DNA of 64,000 nt, taken from Pedobacter glucosidilyticus (GTDB lineage Bacteria > Bacteroidota > Bacteroidia > Sphingobacteriales > Sphingobacteriaceae). Shown piece by piece: positions 1 through 7,331 of this stretch (position 1 is its first letter; the number at the start of each line of letters is the position of its first letter). Below the pieces are notes generated by a model that saw nothing but the letters and a program-made list of their open reading frames with translations, did no database searches and had not been told where the DNA came from. Where the stretch lies: assembly GCF_002483235.1 (NCBI RefSeq), contig NZ_DLHN01000022.1, forward strand, positions 62,001 through 126,000, given 5' to 3'. The position numbers and the translations under genes were made by a program.

Positions 1-940
1 TAATAGGTTTAAATATTTTTTCTTTATAGCTGTACACAAAAATGGTAAACCATAAAGCCAATAAAATATTCAATCCATAATCTGCCAAAGATGGGAAGTA
101 ATAATTAGAAGCGTATATTTTGGGGCTAAATAAATCCTGATGATATAAAGCATCCGGAAAATGATATTCTAGCCCCACAAAGCGCAACGCAATAAAAGCA
201 AATAATAGCGCCAAAGAGGCTAGTATAGGGTTACCATCATCTGCATAATGCTTACAAATACTGTTGATAAGCAGGCATAGGGTTAACAAACCAATGGCCC
301 ACATCAAAATTTCTATATTGGTATAGGGAATATTGGTAATACCCGCAGTACGTTTGATAGAAAATAAGTAACGGTCTTCCAGATTTCTAATATCTGCTAC
401 GTTCTTATCATTGATATCTGCAATACCAATAGTAGGGTCTTTTATGATACTATGACTACTCTGATTATTTAAAAATTGGTTTTTGTAAGGATATTTATCT
501 TTAACAAGGATATAAAAAAGGACACTATAATTTTTATCTTCTTTCTTAACAACTTCGTACCAACCGTTCTGATATTCTACAAATGAGGCCCCTTGTTTAA
601 TATTTAGGGCGTAGCTAGCGCTTACTTTATTATCAGACCAAAAAACCAATTGGTCATCTTTAAATACCTGAAAATATATTTGGTTGGAAGTGAAATAATT
701 AATGATATCTAGAGCCTCTGAGGCGTTTTTATTAATACGTTCTAGATTTTTAAAACGTACAGAATCTGCCACATAATCATAAATAAAGAGCTCTTTCTCG
801 CCTAGCTTGTCTGCAATATCATGGGCTACATCTTCTAGGTTTGAAGAACGTGTTGTTGCCCACCTAGCTGTTAATGAGGTTGCAAATAAACCAATGGTAA
901 CAATTAATAAAAGCCAGCGTATTTTAGTATTTGTCTTCAA
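1..940 (-). CDS. N-terminal part of a multi-spanning membrane protein, possibly a sensor kinase (cut by window edge)
   Basis: An open frame runs from a TTG at 940 to the left edge (313 codons) without a stop. TTG is the likely start because a stop codon lies four codons upstream and no ATG occurs in the first part of the frame. Seen: a membrane segment at about residues 9-25, a soluble, presumably periplasmic region of about 180 residues, then three more membrane segments at about 207-228, 238-255 and 286-304. This one-TM, sensor region, several-TM layout is seen in large Bacteroidota sensor histidine kinases, but the kinase part, if present, lies outside the window. The function is therefore inference. 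It is transcribed away from fabD's promoter side, in the same direction as fabD, 112 bp downstream of it. Confidence 0.6.
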   Translation of the reverse strand, partial: MKTNTKIRWLLLIVTIGLFATSLTARWATTRSSNLEDVAHDIADKLGEKELFIYDYVADSVRFKNLERINKNASEALDIINYFTSNQIYFQVFKDDQLVFWSDNKVSASYALNIKQGASFVEYQNGWYEVVKKEDKNYSVLFYILVKDKYPYKNQFLNNQSSHSIIKDPTIGIADINDKNVADIRNLEDRYLFSIKRTAGITNIPYTNIEILMWAIGLLTLCLLINSICKHYADDGNPILASLALLFAFIALRFVGLEYHFPDALYHQDLFSPKIYASNYYFPSLADYGLNILLALWFTIFVYSYKEKIFKPI

Positions 941-1052
941 TTGGGTTTAAGCTAATTCATCTAATCTTTTAAAGATACTACAAACTTAAAAATCAAGCCA
1001 AAAAACAACGGGAAAGTGTTTCTTCCCCGTTATTTAATTATTTTGTGTTTTT

Positions 1053-1934
1053 TTACACGCTTGCGCTTGATGTACTTACGCTTCTGTCTACTTTTTTTAC
1101 TAGACCTTGTAAAACATTACCCGGACCAACTTCTATAAACTCAGTACCGCCGTCTTCCAGCATTTTTTGTACCGTTTGCGTCCACTTTACAGAACCTGTA
1201 AGTTGTGCAATTAAATTAGCTTTAATAGCCTCTACCTCAGTATAAGGTTTTGCATCAATATTTTGATAAATTGGGCAAATAGGCTCGTTAAACTTTGTGG
1301 CTACAATAGCCGCCTCTAACTCTACTCTTGCTGCTTCCATTAATGGCGAGTGGAACGCACCACCAACATTTAATTTTAAAGCCCTCTTAGCGCCTGCTGC
1401 GGTTAATAATTCACAAGCTTTATCAATACCAGCAATACTACCAGAAATAACCAATTGCCCTGGGCAGTTATAATTGGCTGGCACCACAATATCGCTTACA
1501 CGCTGGCAAATATCTTCAACCGTAAAATCATCTAAACCCAAAATTGCCGCCATGGTAGATGGTTGTAACTCGCAAGCTTTTTGCATAGCATTGGCTCTGG
1601 CTGCAACTAATTTCAAACCGTCTTCAAAAGATAGCGCTCCGGCTGATACTAAAGCAGAAAACTCACCCAAAGAATGCCCAGCAACCATATCAGGTTTAAA
1701 ATCATCACCTAAAACCTTTGCCAATATAACCGAATGTAAAAAAATAGCAGGTTGTGTAACATTGGTTTGTTTTAAATCTTCATCGGTACCGTTAAACATC
1801 ACATCTGTGATTCTGAAACCTAAAATTTCATTTGCTTTTTCAAACAAGTCTTTCGCTTGCGCTGATGTTTCATAAAGGTCTTTACCCATCCCTACAAACT
1901 GCGCACCCTGACCAGGAAAAATATATGCTCTCAT
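1053..1934 (-). CDS. fabD: Malonyl-CoA:ACP transacylase FabD
   Basis: Cytoplasmic enzyme that moves malonyl from CoA to acyl carrier protein for fatty acid synthesis. The 293-residue protein has the usual length and begins with the family's FPGQGAQ motif (residues 6-12). The nucleophile is Ser88 in GHSLG (86-90), Arg113 lies in the AARANAM segment and the partner His195 in GAFHSPLM; the late GPGNVLQGLVKK segment is also typical. It stands alone here rather than with fabH, fabG or acpP, so regulation cannot be read from neighbours. The C-terminal Ser/Val-rich tail (about the last 8 residues) is ordinary variation. Confidence 0.96.
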   Translation of the reverse strand: MRAYIFPGQGAQFVGMGKDLYETSAQAKDLFEKANEILGFRITDVMFNGTDEDLKQTNVTQPAIFLHSVILAKVLGDDFKPDMVAGHSLGEFSALVSAGALSFEDGLKLVAARANAMQKACELQPSTMAAILGLDDFTVEDICQRVSDIVVPANYNCPGQLVISGSIAGIDKACELLTAAGAKRALKLNVGGAFHSPLMEAARVELEAAIVATKFNEPICPIYQNIDAKPYTEVEAIKANLIAQLTGSVKWTQTVQKMLEDGGTEFIEVGPGNVLQGLVKKVDRSVSTSSASV

Positions 1935-1974
1935 TGTTTTATTTGGTTTAAAATATAATTAGCATGTTGTAAAA

Positions 1975-1996
1975 AGGCTTCGACTCTGCTCAGCCT
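1975..1996. repeat. Short hairpin resembling a dispersed intergenic element
   Basis: Arms AGGCT and AGCCT enclose a 12-base loop (TTCGACTCTGCT plus C). The text 'GGCTTCGACTC-GCTCAGCCT' resembles a short GC-richer intergenic sequence that recurs in many Bacteroidota genomes. It lies between folE and fabD, downstream of folE. Only one copy was seen in this window, so calling it a dispersed repeat rests on recollection of the clade, not on this sequence. Confidence 0.35.
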
Positions 1997-2028
1997 AACA
2001 AAACAGCGTATGTTTAAAATTTTATTAT

Positions 2029-2664
2029 TTAAGATAAATTTGCAGCTATCAGCCTTAAAAACTCAGACCGTGTTTTTTCTATAATAAACTGCCCTGTAAA
2101 AGCCGATGTTGTAGTAACAGAATTTTGTTTTTGTATACCTCGCATACTCATACACATGTGTTTACACTCCATCACCACGGCAACACCCGCAGGTTTTAAG
2201 GTATCTTGTATACAATCTCTAATCTCGTTGGTTAACCTTTCTTGTACTTGTAACCTTCTTGCAAAAATATCTACCACTCTAGGTATTTTACTTAAGCCAA
2301 CAATATGTCCGTTAGGGATATAAGCAATATGCGCTTTGCCAAAGAAAGGTAACATATGATGCTCACACATGGAGTATACTTCTATATCTTTTACGATAAC
2401 CATTTGGCTATAATCTTCCTGAAACATGGCAGAACGTAAAACTTCTGCTGCATCTAAATCATAACCGTGGGTTAAAAACTGTAAAGCTTTAGCCACACGC
2501 TCTGGTGTTTTTAGCAAGCCTTCCCTTTGTGGGTTTTCGCCTATTTCAGAAAGTATTTCTGCATAGTTGGCTGCTATTTTATTGATTTTTTTACTGTTAT
2601 AACGGTCTATCTTAGCGTAGCCATTTTCTTCAGCAAAATCATCATGTTGGTTATCAAGACTCAT
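2029..2664 (-). CDS. folE: GTP cyclohydrolase I (FolE, zinc type)
   Basis: Converts GTP to 7,8-dihydroneopterin triphosphate, the entry step for folate, tetrahydrobiopterin and deazapurine pathways. The 211-residue protein shows the zinc ligands Cys100 and His103 (CEHHMLPFFGK) and Cys171 (CKHMCMSMRG), the substrate-binding segment GLSKIPRVVDIFARRLQVQE and the QNSVTTTSAFTG segment near the C-terminus. It follows the pterin synthase gene with a gap of only 9 bp, so the two are very probably co-transcribed, with product and substrate matching (FolE product is the synthase substrate). Confidence 0.96.
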   Translation of the reverse strand: MSLDNQHDDFAEENGYAKIDRYNSKKINKIAANYAEILSEIGENPQREGLLKTPERVAKALQFLTHGYDLDAAEVLRSAMFQEDYSQMVIVKDIEVYSMCEHHMLPFFGKAHIAYIPNGHIVGLSKIPRVVDIFARRLQVQERLTNEIRDCIQDTLKPAGVAVVMECKHMCMSMRGIQKQNSVTTTSAFTGQFIIEKTRSEFLRLIAANLS

Positions 2665-2673
2665 AAGGATGTA

Positions 2674-3087
2674 TTAATCGCCAAAATACTCAACGTAATT
2701 ATTGGCTGTTTCATAAAGTTTTATGCTATGCAATTGCGCTCCTCTGGCAGCAATATGAGGTGCTAGTTGTTTCCAGATTTCTATGGCTAAAACCTCTGTA
2801 GATGCCATTTTACCTTTCATAAAATCAACATCTAAATTTAAGTTTCTATGGTCTAGCTTATCAATTACATTTACTAAAATAATATCTTTTAGTTCTTTTA
2901 AATCAATCACAAAACCCGTATCAGGATTAATATTACCTTTTATAGTAACATATAAATCATAATTATGGCCATGCCAGTTAGCATTTGCGCATCTACCAAA
3001 AAGCTCTTCGTTTTTCTCTTTGCTCCAATCCTCGCGATAAAGTTTATGGGCAGCATTAAAATGCTCTTTTCTTGTAATGTAAATCAT
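2674..3087 (-). CDS. 6-pyruvoyl/6-carboxy-tetrahydropterin synthase family (COG0720), PTPS-II-like motif
   Basis: Acts on dihydroneopterin triphosphate. Zinc ligands are His14, His39 and His41; catalytic Asp79-His80 (LDHRNLN) and the late Glu in LYETANNY are present; 137 residues is normal. The catalytic Cys33 is separated from the HGH by five residues (CANANWHGH). Known from the family: CxxxHGH marks QueD (queuosine), CxxxxxHGH marks the 6-pyruvoyl-tetrahydropterin synthase group. The motif therefore points to tetrahydrobiopterin-type chemistry, though many annotation systems will call it QueD. It is the first gene of the pair with folE. No queC, queE or queF is visible in the window, so context does not decide. 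Confidence 0.85.
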   Translation of the reverse strand: MIYITRKEHFNAAHKLYREDWSKEKNEELFGRCANANWHGHNYDLYVTIKGNINPDTGFVIDLKELKDIILVNVIDKLDHRNLNLDVDFMKGKMASTEVLAIEIWKQLAPHIAARGAQLHSIKLYETANNYVEYFGD

Positions 3088-3159
3088 TTTTGCCTAAATA
3101 ATGCCGCAAATATACGTAAAGCATTTACAAGGATAATAAACACTTTAAATCATTGTGTG

Positions 3160-3167
3160 TAAATTTG
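3160..3167 (+). promoter_or_regulatory. Candidate -7 box of a Bacteroidota promoter for mqnB
   Basis: TAAATTTG matches the Bacteroidota -7 consensus TAnnTTTG. It ends only 4 bases before the ATG at 3172, so transcription from it would give a nearly leaderless mRNA. No convincing -33 TTTG was found at the expected distance, so this stays a weak call. Confidence 0.35.
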
Positions 3168-3171
3168 TTGA

Positions 3172-3828
3172 ATGAAGATACTCATTGTAGTTGCAACCTA
3201 TCAAGAAATAGCACCATTATTTAAAAAATTAGGCATCCCCGAAAAGGGTTTAAGCTTTACTTACCAAGCCCATGAGATTGATATTTTGGTTACTGGTGTG
3301 GGTATGGTGGCAACCGCTTATGCGCTAGGCAAAGCGCTAAAAAGCCAAACTTATGACATGGCCATAAACGCCGGTATAGCAGGTAGCTTTAGTAAACGCA
3401 TAGCTATTGGCGAAGTGGTACAGGTTAAAAAAGACATTTTAGCCGAGCTTGGCGCTGAGGATGATGAAGAGTTTTTAAGCCTAGAGGAAATGCAACTGGG
3501 AGAGGTTGAGTTTTTAGAACAATTACATGACAGCTTCCAAACCGATTTAAAAAAGGTAACAGCCATTACCGTTAATAAAGTACATGGCAATGAAGATAGT
3601 ATTGAGGATGTAAAAGAACGTTTATTCCCTCAAACAGAAAGTATGGAGGGCGCAGCTTTCTTTTACGCTTGCGAAGAAGCAGGTGTGGCTGGTATGCAGG
3701 TGAGAGCCATTTCTAATTATGTAGAAAAAAGAAATAAAGCAAACTGGAACATCCCTTTAGCTGTTAAGAATTTAAATGAATGGCTAAGTACATACTTAAA
3801 AAATTTATCACAAAATAGTATAGAGTGA
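3172..3828 (+). CDS. mqnB: Futalosine hydrolase MqnB
   Basis: Removes hypoxanthine from futalosine in the alternative (futalosine) menaquinone pathway; cytoplasmic, nucleoside phosphorylase/hydrolase fold. The 218-residue protein opens with a MKILIVVATYQEI strand, has glycine-rich INAGIAGSF near residue 65, the ESMEGAAFFYAC segment (Glu-Ser-Met-Glu for ribose binding) and the VRAISNYVEKRN stretch typical of this group, where the last distinguishes MqnB from MTA/SAH nucleosidase. The pathway partner mqnD lies 372 bp downstream on the same strand, which supports the call. It is divergent from the pterin synthase gene. Confidence 0.92.
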   Translation: MKILIVVATYQEIAPLFKKLGIPEKGLSFTYQAHEIDILVTGVGMVATAYALGKALKSQTYDMAINAGIAGSFSKRIAIGEVVQVKKDILAELGAEDDEEFLSLEEMQLGEVEFLEQLHDSFQTDLKKVTAITVNKVHGNEDSIEDVKERLFPQTESMEGAAFFYACEEAGVAGMQVRAISNYVEKRNKANWNIPLAVKNLNEWLSTYLKNLSQNSIE

Positions 3829-4200
3829 AGTATAAGTAATAAGTGAAATCATTGTCTTTCTAAGGCTGATATAGAATACAAATCAATATTAAAAACATGT
3901 TCAGGTTTTAGATAGTCTAGCCCCAGTATTAACAACCGTTTACGCCTAATTCCGCCTTGGCGGTTGCGGCAGATTCAGAACTAGCCTCAGCAGAAACTTT
4001 AGAAGCAAGCGGCGCAGCGGAGAGTTTTTGGTTACTTTTTGCGGAAAAAAGTAACTTGACATGGCCGGTCAAGAGGCCGGAAAGCCAGAGCGTGAATGCC
4101 TGATTTTAAAATATACATAAATAAGGCTTTCACTCCGTTTGACAAAAAATAGCGTTAAATTAAATCCTTTTTGAGTGATAATTTTTAAAATACCAAACAC
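3829..4200. other. Intergenic region with GC-rich hairpins between mqnB and mqnD
   Basis: No gene is seen here. Much of it is richer in G and C than the surroundings. It contains CGCCTTGGCGG near 3949, an inverted repeat GTTACTTTTTGCGGAAAAAAGTAAC around 4030-4055 (arms GTTACTTTTT / AAAAAGTAAC), and GGCCGG repeated on either side of TCAAGA near 4063. The first 100 bases and the last 90 (4111-4200, mqnD leader) are AT-rich. The hairpins look like a small mobile or REP-like remnant, but no second copy exists in this window to prove it. Confidence 0.5.
4030..4056. repeat. Inverted repeat, REP-like hairpin
   Basis: Arms GTTACTTTTT and AAAAAGTAAC flank a short GCGGA loop. Similar 'ggttactttttg...aaaagtaac' hairpins are common between genes in several Gram-negative groups including Bacteroidota (recollection). 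It could also stop transcription after mqnB, although no long T-run follows it. Confidence 0.5.
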
Positions 4201-5043
4201 ATGAAACTAAGCTTAGGCTTCTCGCCCTGCCCTAATGATACTTTTATTTTTGATGCCCTTATCCATAAAAAAATAGATACCGAAGGCTTAGATTTTGAGG
4301 TTTCTTATGATGATGTTGAAACATTAAACCAGAAAGCTTTTAACCAGCAGTTGGATATTACCAAACTAAGCTACCATGCTTTTGCTTACGCTTTAGAAAA
4401 TTACGTTTTGCTTGATGCTGGCAGTGCCCTAGGTTTTGGTGTAGGCCCTTTATTAATTGCTAACCAAGATTTTGATGAAAGCCTTATCCAACAAAAGCCA
4501 GATTTATTGAAAGTTGGTATCCCAGGAAAATATACTACGGCTAACTTTTTATTGGGCGTTGCTTATCCACAACTACAAAACAAACAAGAAATTGTATTCT
4601 CGCAAATAGAGCAAAAACTATTAAATAGAGAAATAGATTTAGGCCTTATTATTCATGAAAACCGCTTTACTTATCATGAAAAAGGTTTAAAAAAAATCAT
4701 GGATTTAGGCGATTATTGGGAGAAGACCACCCAATCAGCCATTCCTTTAGGTGGTATTGTGATTAAACGTTCTTTACCAGAGGAAGTAAAACTAAAGGTT
4801 AACCGTTTGATAAGAAAATCTGTAGAATTTGCTTTTGCAAATCCGAAATCTGGCTTGGATTATATACGCTCTCACGCCCAGGAAATGAGTGAGGAAGTGA
4901 TGTATAAACACATCTCTTTATATGTAAACCAATATTCGGTTGATTTAGGTGCAGAAGGTCGTAAAGCTATTCAGCAGCTTTTTCAAACGGCGCAGGATAA
5001 AAGAATCATTCCAAATTATAATAAGTCTATTTTTTTAACCTGA
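4201..5043 (+). CDS. mqnD: 1,4-dihydroxy-6-naphthoate synthase MqnD
   Basis: Last of the early futalosine-route enzymes: it cleaves cyclic de-hypoxanthinyl futalosine to 1,4-dihydroxy-6-naphthoate on the way to menaquinone. The protein (280 residues) has the periplasmic-binding-protein-like fold but no signal peptide, matching a cytoplasmic enzyme. Seen: N-terminal LGFSPCPNDTFIFDAL, the LSYHAFAYAL and GSALGFGVGPLL segments, IHENRFTY (catalytic His in the family) and the IPLGGIVIKR stretch. Gene pair with mqnB; mqnA and mqnC are not in the window. Confidence 0.95.
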   Translation: MKLSLGFSPCPNDTFIFDALIHKKIDTEGLDFEVSYDDVETLNQKAFNQQLDITKLSYHAFAYALENYVLLDAGSALGFGVGPLLIANQDFDESLIQQKPDLLKVGIPGKYTTANFLLGVAYPQLQNKQEIVFSQIEQKLLNREIDLGLIIHENRFTYHEKGLKKIMDLGDYWEKTTQSAIPLGGIVIKRSLPEEVKLKVNRLIRKSVEFAFANPKSGLDYIRSHAQEMSEEVMYKHISLYVNQYSVDLGAEGRKAIQQLFQTAQDKRIIPNYNKSIFLT

Positions 5044-5465
5044 TATAGATTTTGCTTATATCCTTATCATTATTATCGCTTTTTACTATAAAGTTATTAT
5101 GACGAAATTTGATATACCAAAAAAGATATCATGCAGCAAGAACATCACATCAGCATAAAACATATTTCTTTAGCAAAAGAAGCTAAAGCTGATGAAATGG
5201 TAGAGAAGGAAATACAGGGTATTTGGCCTTTTTCTTTAATCTGGCAAATGCTTCGTGATAACTGGTAAAAAACAGAAAATTACTGTCAATAATTTAAGGG
5301 AGAAGTGCTTAAAGGATAGTGTTTATTCAGGTGCCGTGAGATTTTGTTGTTGTGAGAATAGAGGTAGTAAAGAGAGAGAGCATAAACACGAAAAGAAAAT
5401 AATTATTGATGGTTATTGATAGGTGTTTACACCGAGAAGGGATGGTTTTAAAATCATCCCTTTTT
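5044..5465. other. Intergenic region downstream of mqnD
   Basis: Holds the possible 45-residue frame at 5131-5268 and a T-tailed hairpin at 5437-5467. The 168 bases between them (5269-5436) carry no frame of note, but include GGTGTTTACACC, a 12-base imperfect palindrome at 5422-5433. A small RNA ending at the terminator is conceivable; nothing proves it. Confidence 0.4.
5131..5268 (+). CDS. Possible small protein, 45 residues, unknown function
   Basis: ATG at 5131 opens a 45-codon frame ending TAA at 5268. The peptide is charged and His/Lys/Glu-rich in its first 27 residues and ends in an aromatic, hydrophobic tail (IWPFSLIWQMLRDNW). An A-rich stretch (ACCAAAAAAGATATC) precedes the start, acceptable for this clade. 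It lies in the 422-bp gap after mqnD and is followed by a T-tailed hairpin on the same strand, so it could be transcribed. No family is recognised. A chance frame remains possible. Confidence 0.35.
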   Translation: MQQEHHISIKHISLAKEAKADEMVEKEIQGIWPFSLIWQMLRDNW

Positions 5466-5467
5466 TT
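5437..5467 (+). terminator. Intrinsic terminator on the + strand
   Basis: Stem AAGGGATG / CATCCCTT with a 10-base loop, followed on the + strand by TTTTTTT. The minus strand has only a short T-run after the stem, so it serves the rightward transcript (mqnD or the small frame) best, while also standing at the end of the convergent permease gene. Confidence 0.7.
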
Positions 5468-6692
5468 ATAAATCTTCTTTTAACTTCTCAAACCTTTTGA
5501 TACTTAACCTTGAGCTGATAAAAGCGGCGATAAAAGAGATCGTAAACACAGTCATAAATACCAAAAAGAAGTCTGCAATTTTAAGCTTTACAGGATAAGC
5601 ATCTATCAATAAATTGGCTTGCCCCATGCTAATTAAACCAAACTCCTGCTGTAGCAAACAAAATGCTAAACCTGCTAAAAGACCTAAAAAACAACCCAAC
5701 ATGGCTATCATCAAACCTTCATAAAGAAATATTCTACTGATCATGGTTTTTGATGCGCCTAAACTATTTAAAATGGCTATATCTCTTCTTTTATCTATCA
5801 CAAGCATGGTTAAAGAACCAATAATGTTAAAAATAGCGATAACCAGTATAAAAGTTAGGATGAGATAGATAGCCCATTTTTCTGAGTTTAAGATTTTATA
5901 AAGTAAGGCATTTTGCTGTATACGGTTTTTCACAATAAAAGCACTTCCTAAGTTTTTTTCCAAGTACTTTTTAAAAGTCTCTACCTGTTCTTCATCTTTT
6001 AGAAAAATCTCTATAGCAGATACATTTTTAGCTTCTTGCAATAAAGTACGGGCAGTCTCTATGGGCACAATAACCATATCGCTTTCTTCTTGTTGCGTTT
6101 GAAAAACACCCACGGGCTGTAAATAAGCTGCCACAAACTCATCTACAGGGGTAAATGCACTTTGTGTACCTTTTTTAGGCGAATATATTTCTAATCTCTT
6201 TAATGGGTTATTGATATTTACTCCTAAAACATATTGTACCGTAGCCCCAATAACCACTAACTGTTGGGAAGAATCTCCTAAAACAAATTCGCCCTGTACC
6301 AAAGAAGAATCCAGAAGGTTATTCTTTAAAAAATCTTTACTTACCCCTTTTACTTTGCCTATAAACTGTAAATCATCATACCTCAATAAAGCTTTTTCTT
6401 GTAAAACTTGGGTATAAGAAAAAATCTGAGCGTTGGTTTCTAATTGTTTAAAGAAAGGTGTTTCAGGGTCGAAACTTTTGCCTTTAACAGCTTCTACTTT
6501 TAGATGTGGCGAGTAGCTATCATACATAGATAAAACCAAGCCTTCAAAACCATTAAATACTGATAAAATGATGATTAAAGCTGCGCTACCAATAAATACA
6601 CCCAGCATAGAAATACCGGATATCATATTGATAGCATTGGTAGATTTCTTAGAGAATAAATACCGCTTAGCTATGTAGAATGATGCATTCAC
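5466..6692 (-). CDS. FtsX-family ABC transporter permease (LolC/LolE-like)
   Basis: Inner-membrane permease of the MacB/LolCE type: N-terminal membrane segment (about 20-48), a periplasmic domain of roughly 220 residues, then three segments (about 272-300, 320-350, 375-395). The N-terminal YLFSKKSTNAINMISGISMLG pattern and the DKRRDIAILNSLGAS loop are typical of LolC/E permeases that move lipoproteins off the inner membrane. Length (408 residues) fits. No ATPase gene is next to it, so the ATP-binding partner must be encoded elsewhere. Its start overlaps the end of the metallo-hydrolase gene by 4 bp (6689-6692), indicating translational coupling. Confidence 0.85.
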   Translation of the reverse strand: MNASFYIAKRYLFSKKSTNAINMISGISMLGVFIGSAALIIILSVFNGFEGLVLSMYDSYSPHLKVEAVKGKSFDPETPFFKQLETNAQIFSYTQVLQEKALLRYDDLQFIGKVKGVSKDFLKNNLLDSSLVQGEFVLGDSSQQLVVIGATVQYVLGVNINNPLKRLEIYSPKKGTQSAFTPVDEFVAAYLQPVGVFQTQQEESDMVIVPIETARTLLQEAKNVSAIEIFLKDEEQVETFKKYLEKNLGSAFIVKNRIQQNALLYKILNSEKWAIYLILTFILVIAIFNIIGSLTMLVIDKRRDIAILNSLGASKTMISRIFLYEGLMIAMLGCFLGLLAGLAFCLLQQEFGLISMGQANLLIDAYPVKLKIADFFLVFMTVFTISFIAAFISSRLSIKRFEKLKEDL

Positions 6693-7330
6693 CTATTAAA
6701 AAAAGGATTATACTGTTTCTCATAACCCACTGTAGTTTCTGGGCCATGCCCTGGGTAAACTACAATATCATCTGGCAAGGTAAATACCTTGTTTTGAATA
6801 CTGTTGATGAGGGTTTGATAATCTCCTCCGGGTAAATCTGTACGACCAATGCTTCCTCTAAACAACACATCGCCGCCTATCATAAATTTATCTGCTCTGC
6901 TTAAGAAGCAAAGGTGTGCCGGCGAGTGCCCAGGGGCAAAAACTAATTCTAGGCTGCTGCTCCCAAAGTTTACAAAGCCCGTTTCTGGCAAAAAAACTTC
7001 TGGCTCTGGCGATAGCTCGTACCTAAAACCCTGTTGTGGCGCATAAGCAGGTACTGCCTGTAATACTGGAAGCTCGCCTTTATGAAATTGTGGCTTTAAA
7101 CCATAATAATCAAAAATGAATTTATTGCCCAAAACATGGTCTATATGGCAATGGGTGTTGAGGAATAAAACTGGTTTTAAACCTTCTTCCTTGATAAAGT
7201 TTACCACCTCGTTTTGCTCGGCAGCGGTATACATACCAGGGTCTATAATCACACATTCTTTAGTTTCATCATAAAGAATGTAGCTGTTTTCCTGATAAGG
7301 ATTGTTTACAAAAATTTGTATCTGAATCAT
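6689..7330 (-). CDS. MBL-fold metallo-hydrolase (glyoxalase II-like)
   Basis: Metallo-beta-lactamase fold hydrolase of 213 residues, probably cytoplasmic (no signal). The metal-binding motif THCHIDH gives His60, His62, Asp64 and His65; further ligands are in GHSPAHL and GGDVLF, and YPGHGPETT near the C-terminus completes the set. Families with this pattern hydrolyse thioesters such as S-lactoylglutathione or related low-molecular-weight thiol conjugates; the substrate here is not known, and glutathione is often absent in this phylum. It follows the alpha/beta hydrolase with a 1-bp gap and overlaps the permease gene, so three genes form one transcription unit. Confidence 0.88.
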   Translation of the reverse strand: MIQIQIFVNNPYQENSYILYDETKECVIIDPGMYTAAEQNEVVNFIKEEGLKPVLFLNTHCHIDHVLGNKFIFDYYGLKPQFHKGELPVLQAVPAYAPQQGFRYELSPEPEVFLPETGFVNFGSSSLELVFAPGHSPAHLCFLSRADKFMIGGDVLFRGSIGRTDLPGGDYQTLINSIQNKVFTLPDDIVVYPGHGPETTVGYEKQYNPFFNR

Positions 7331-7331
7331 A

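Noticed and set aside
1474..1875. 133-codon + strand frame opposite fabD
   Set aside because: Lies within fabD on the other strand, no family features; a shadow of fabD codons. The same applies to other opposite-strand frames such as 3351-3590, 43477-43776 and 53214-53666.
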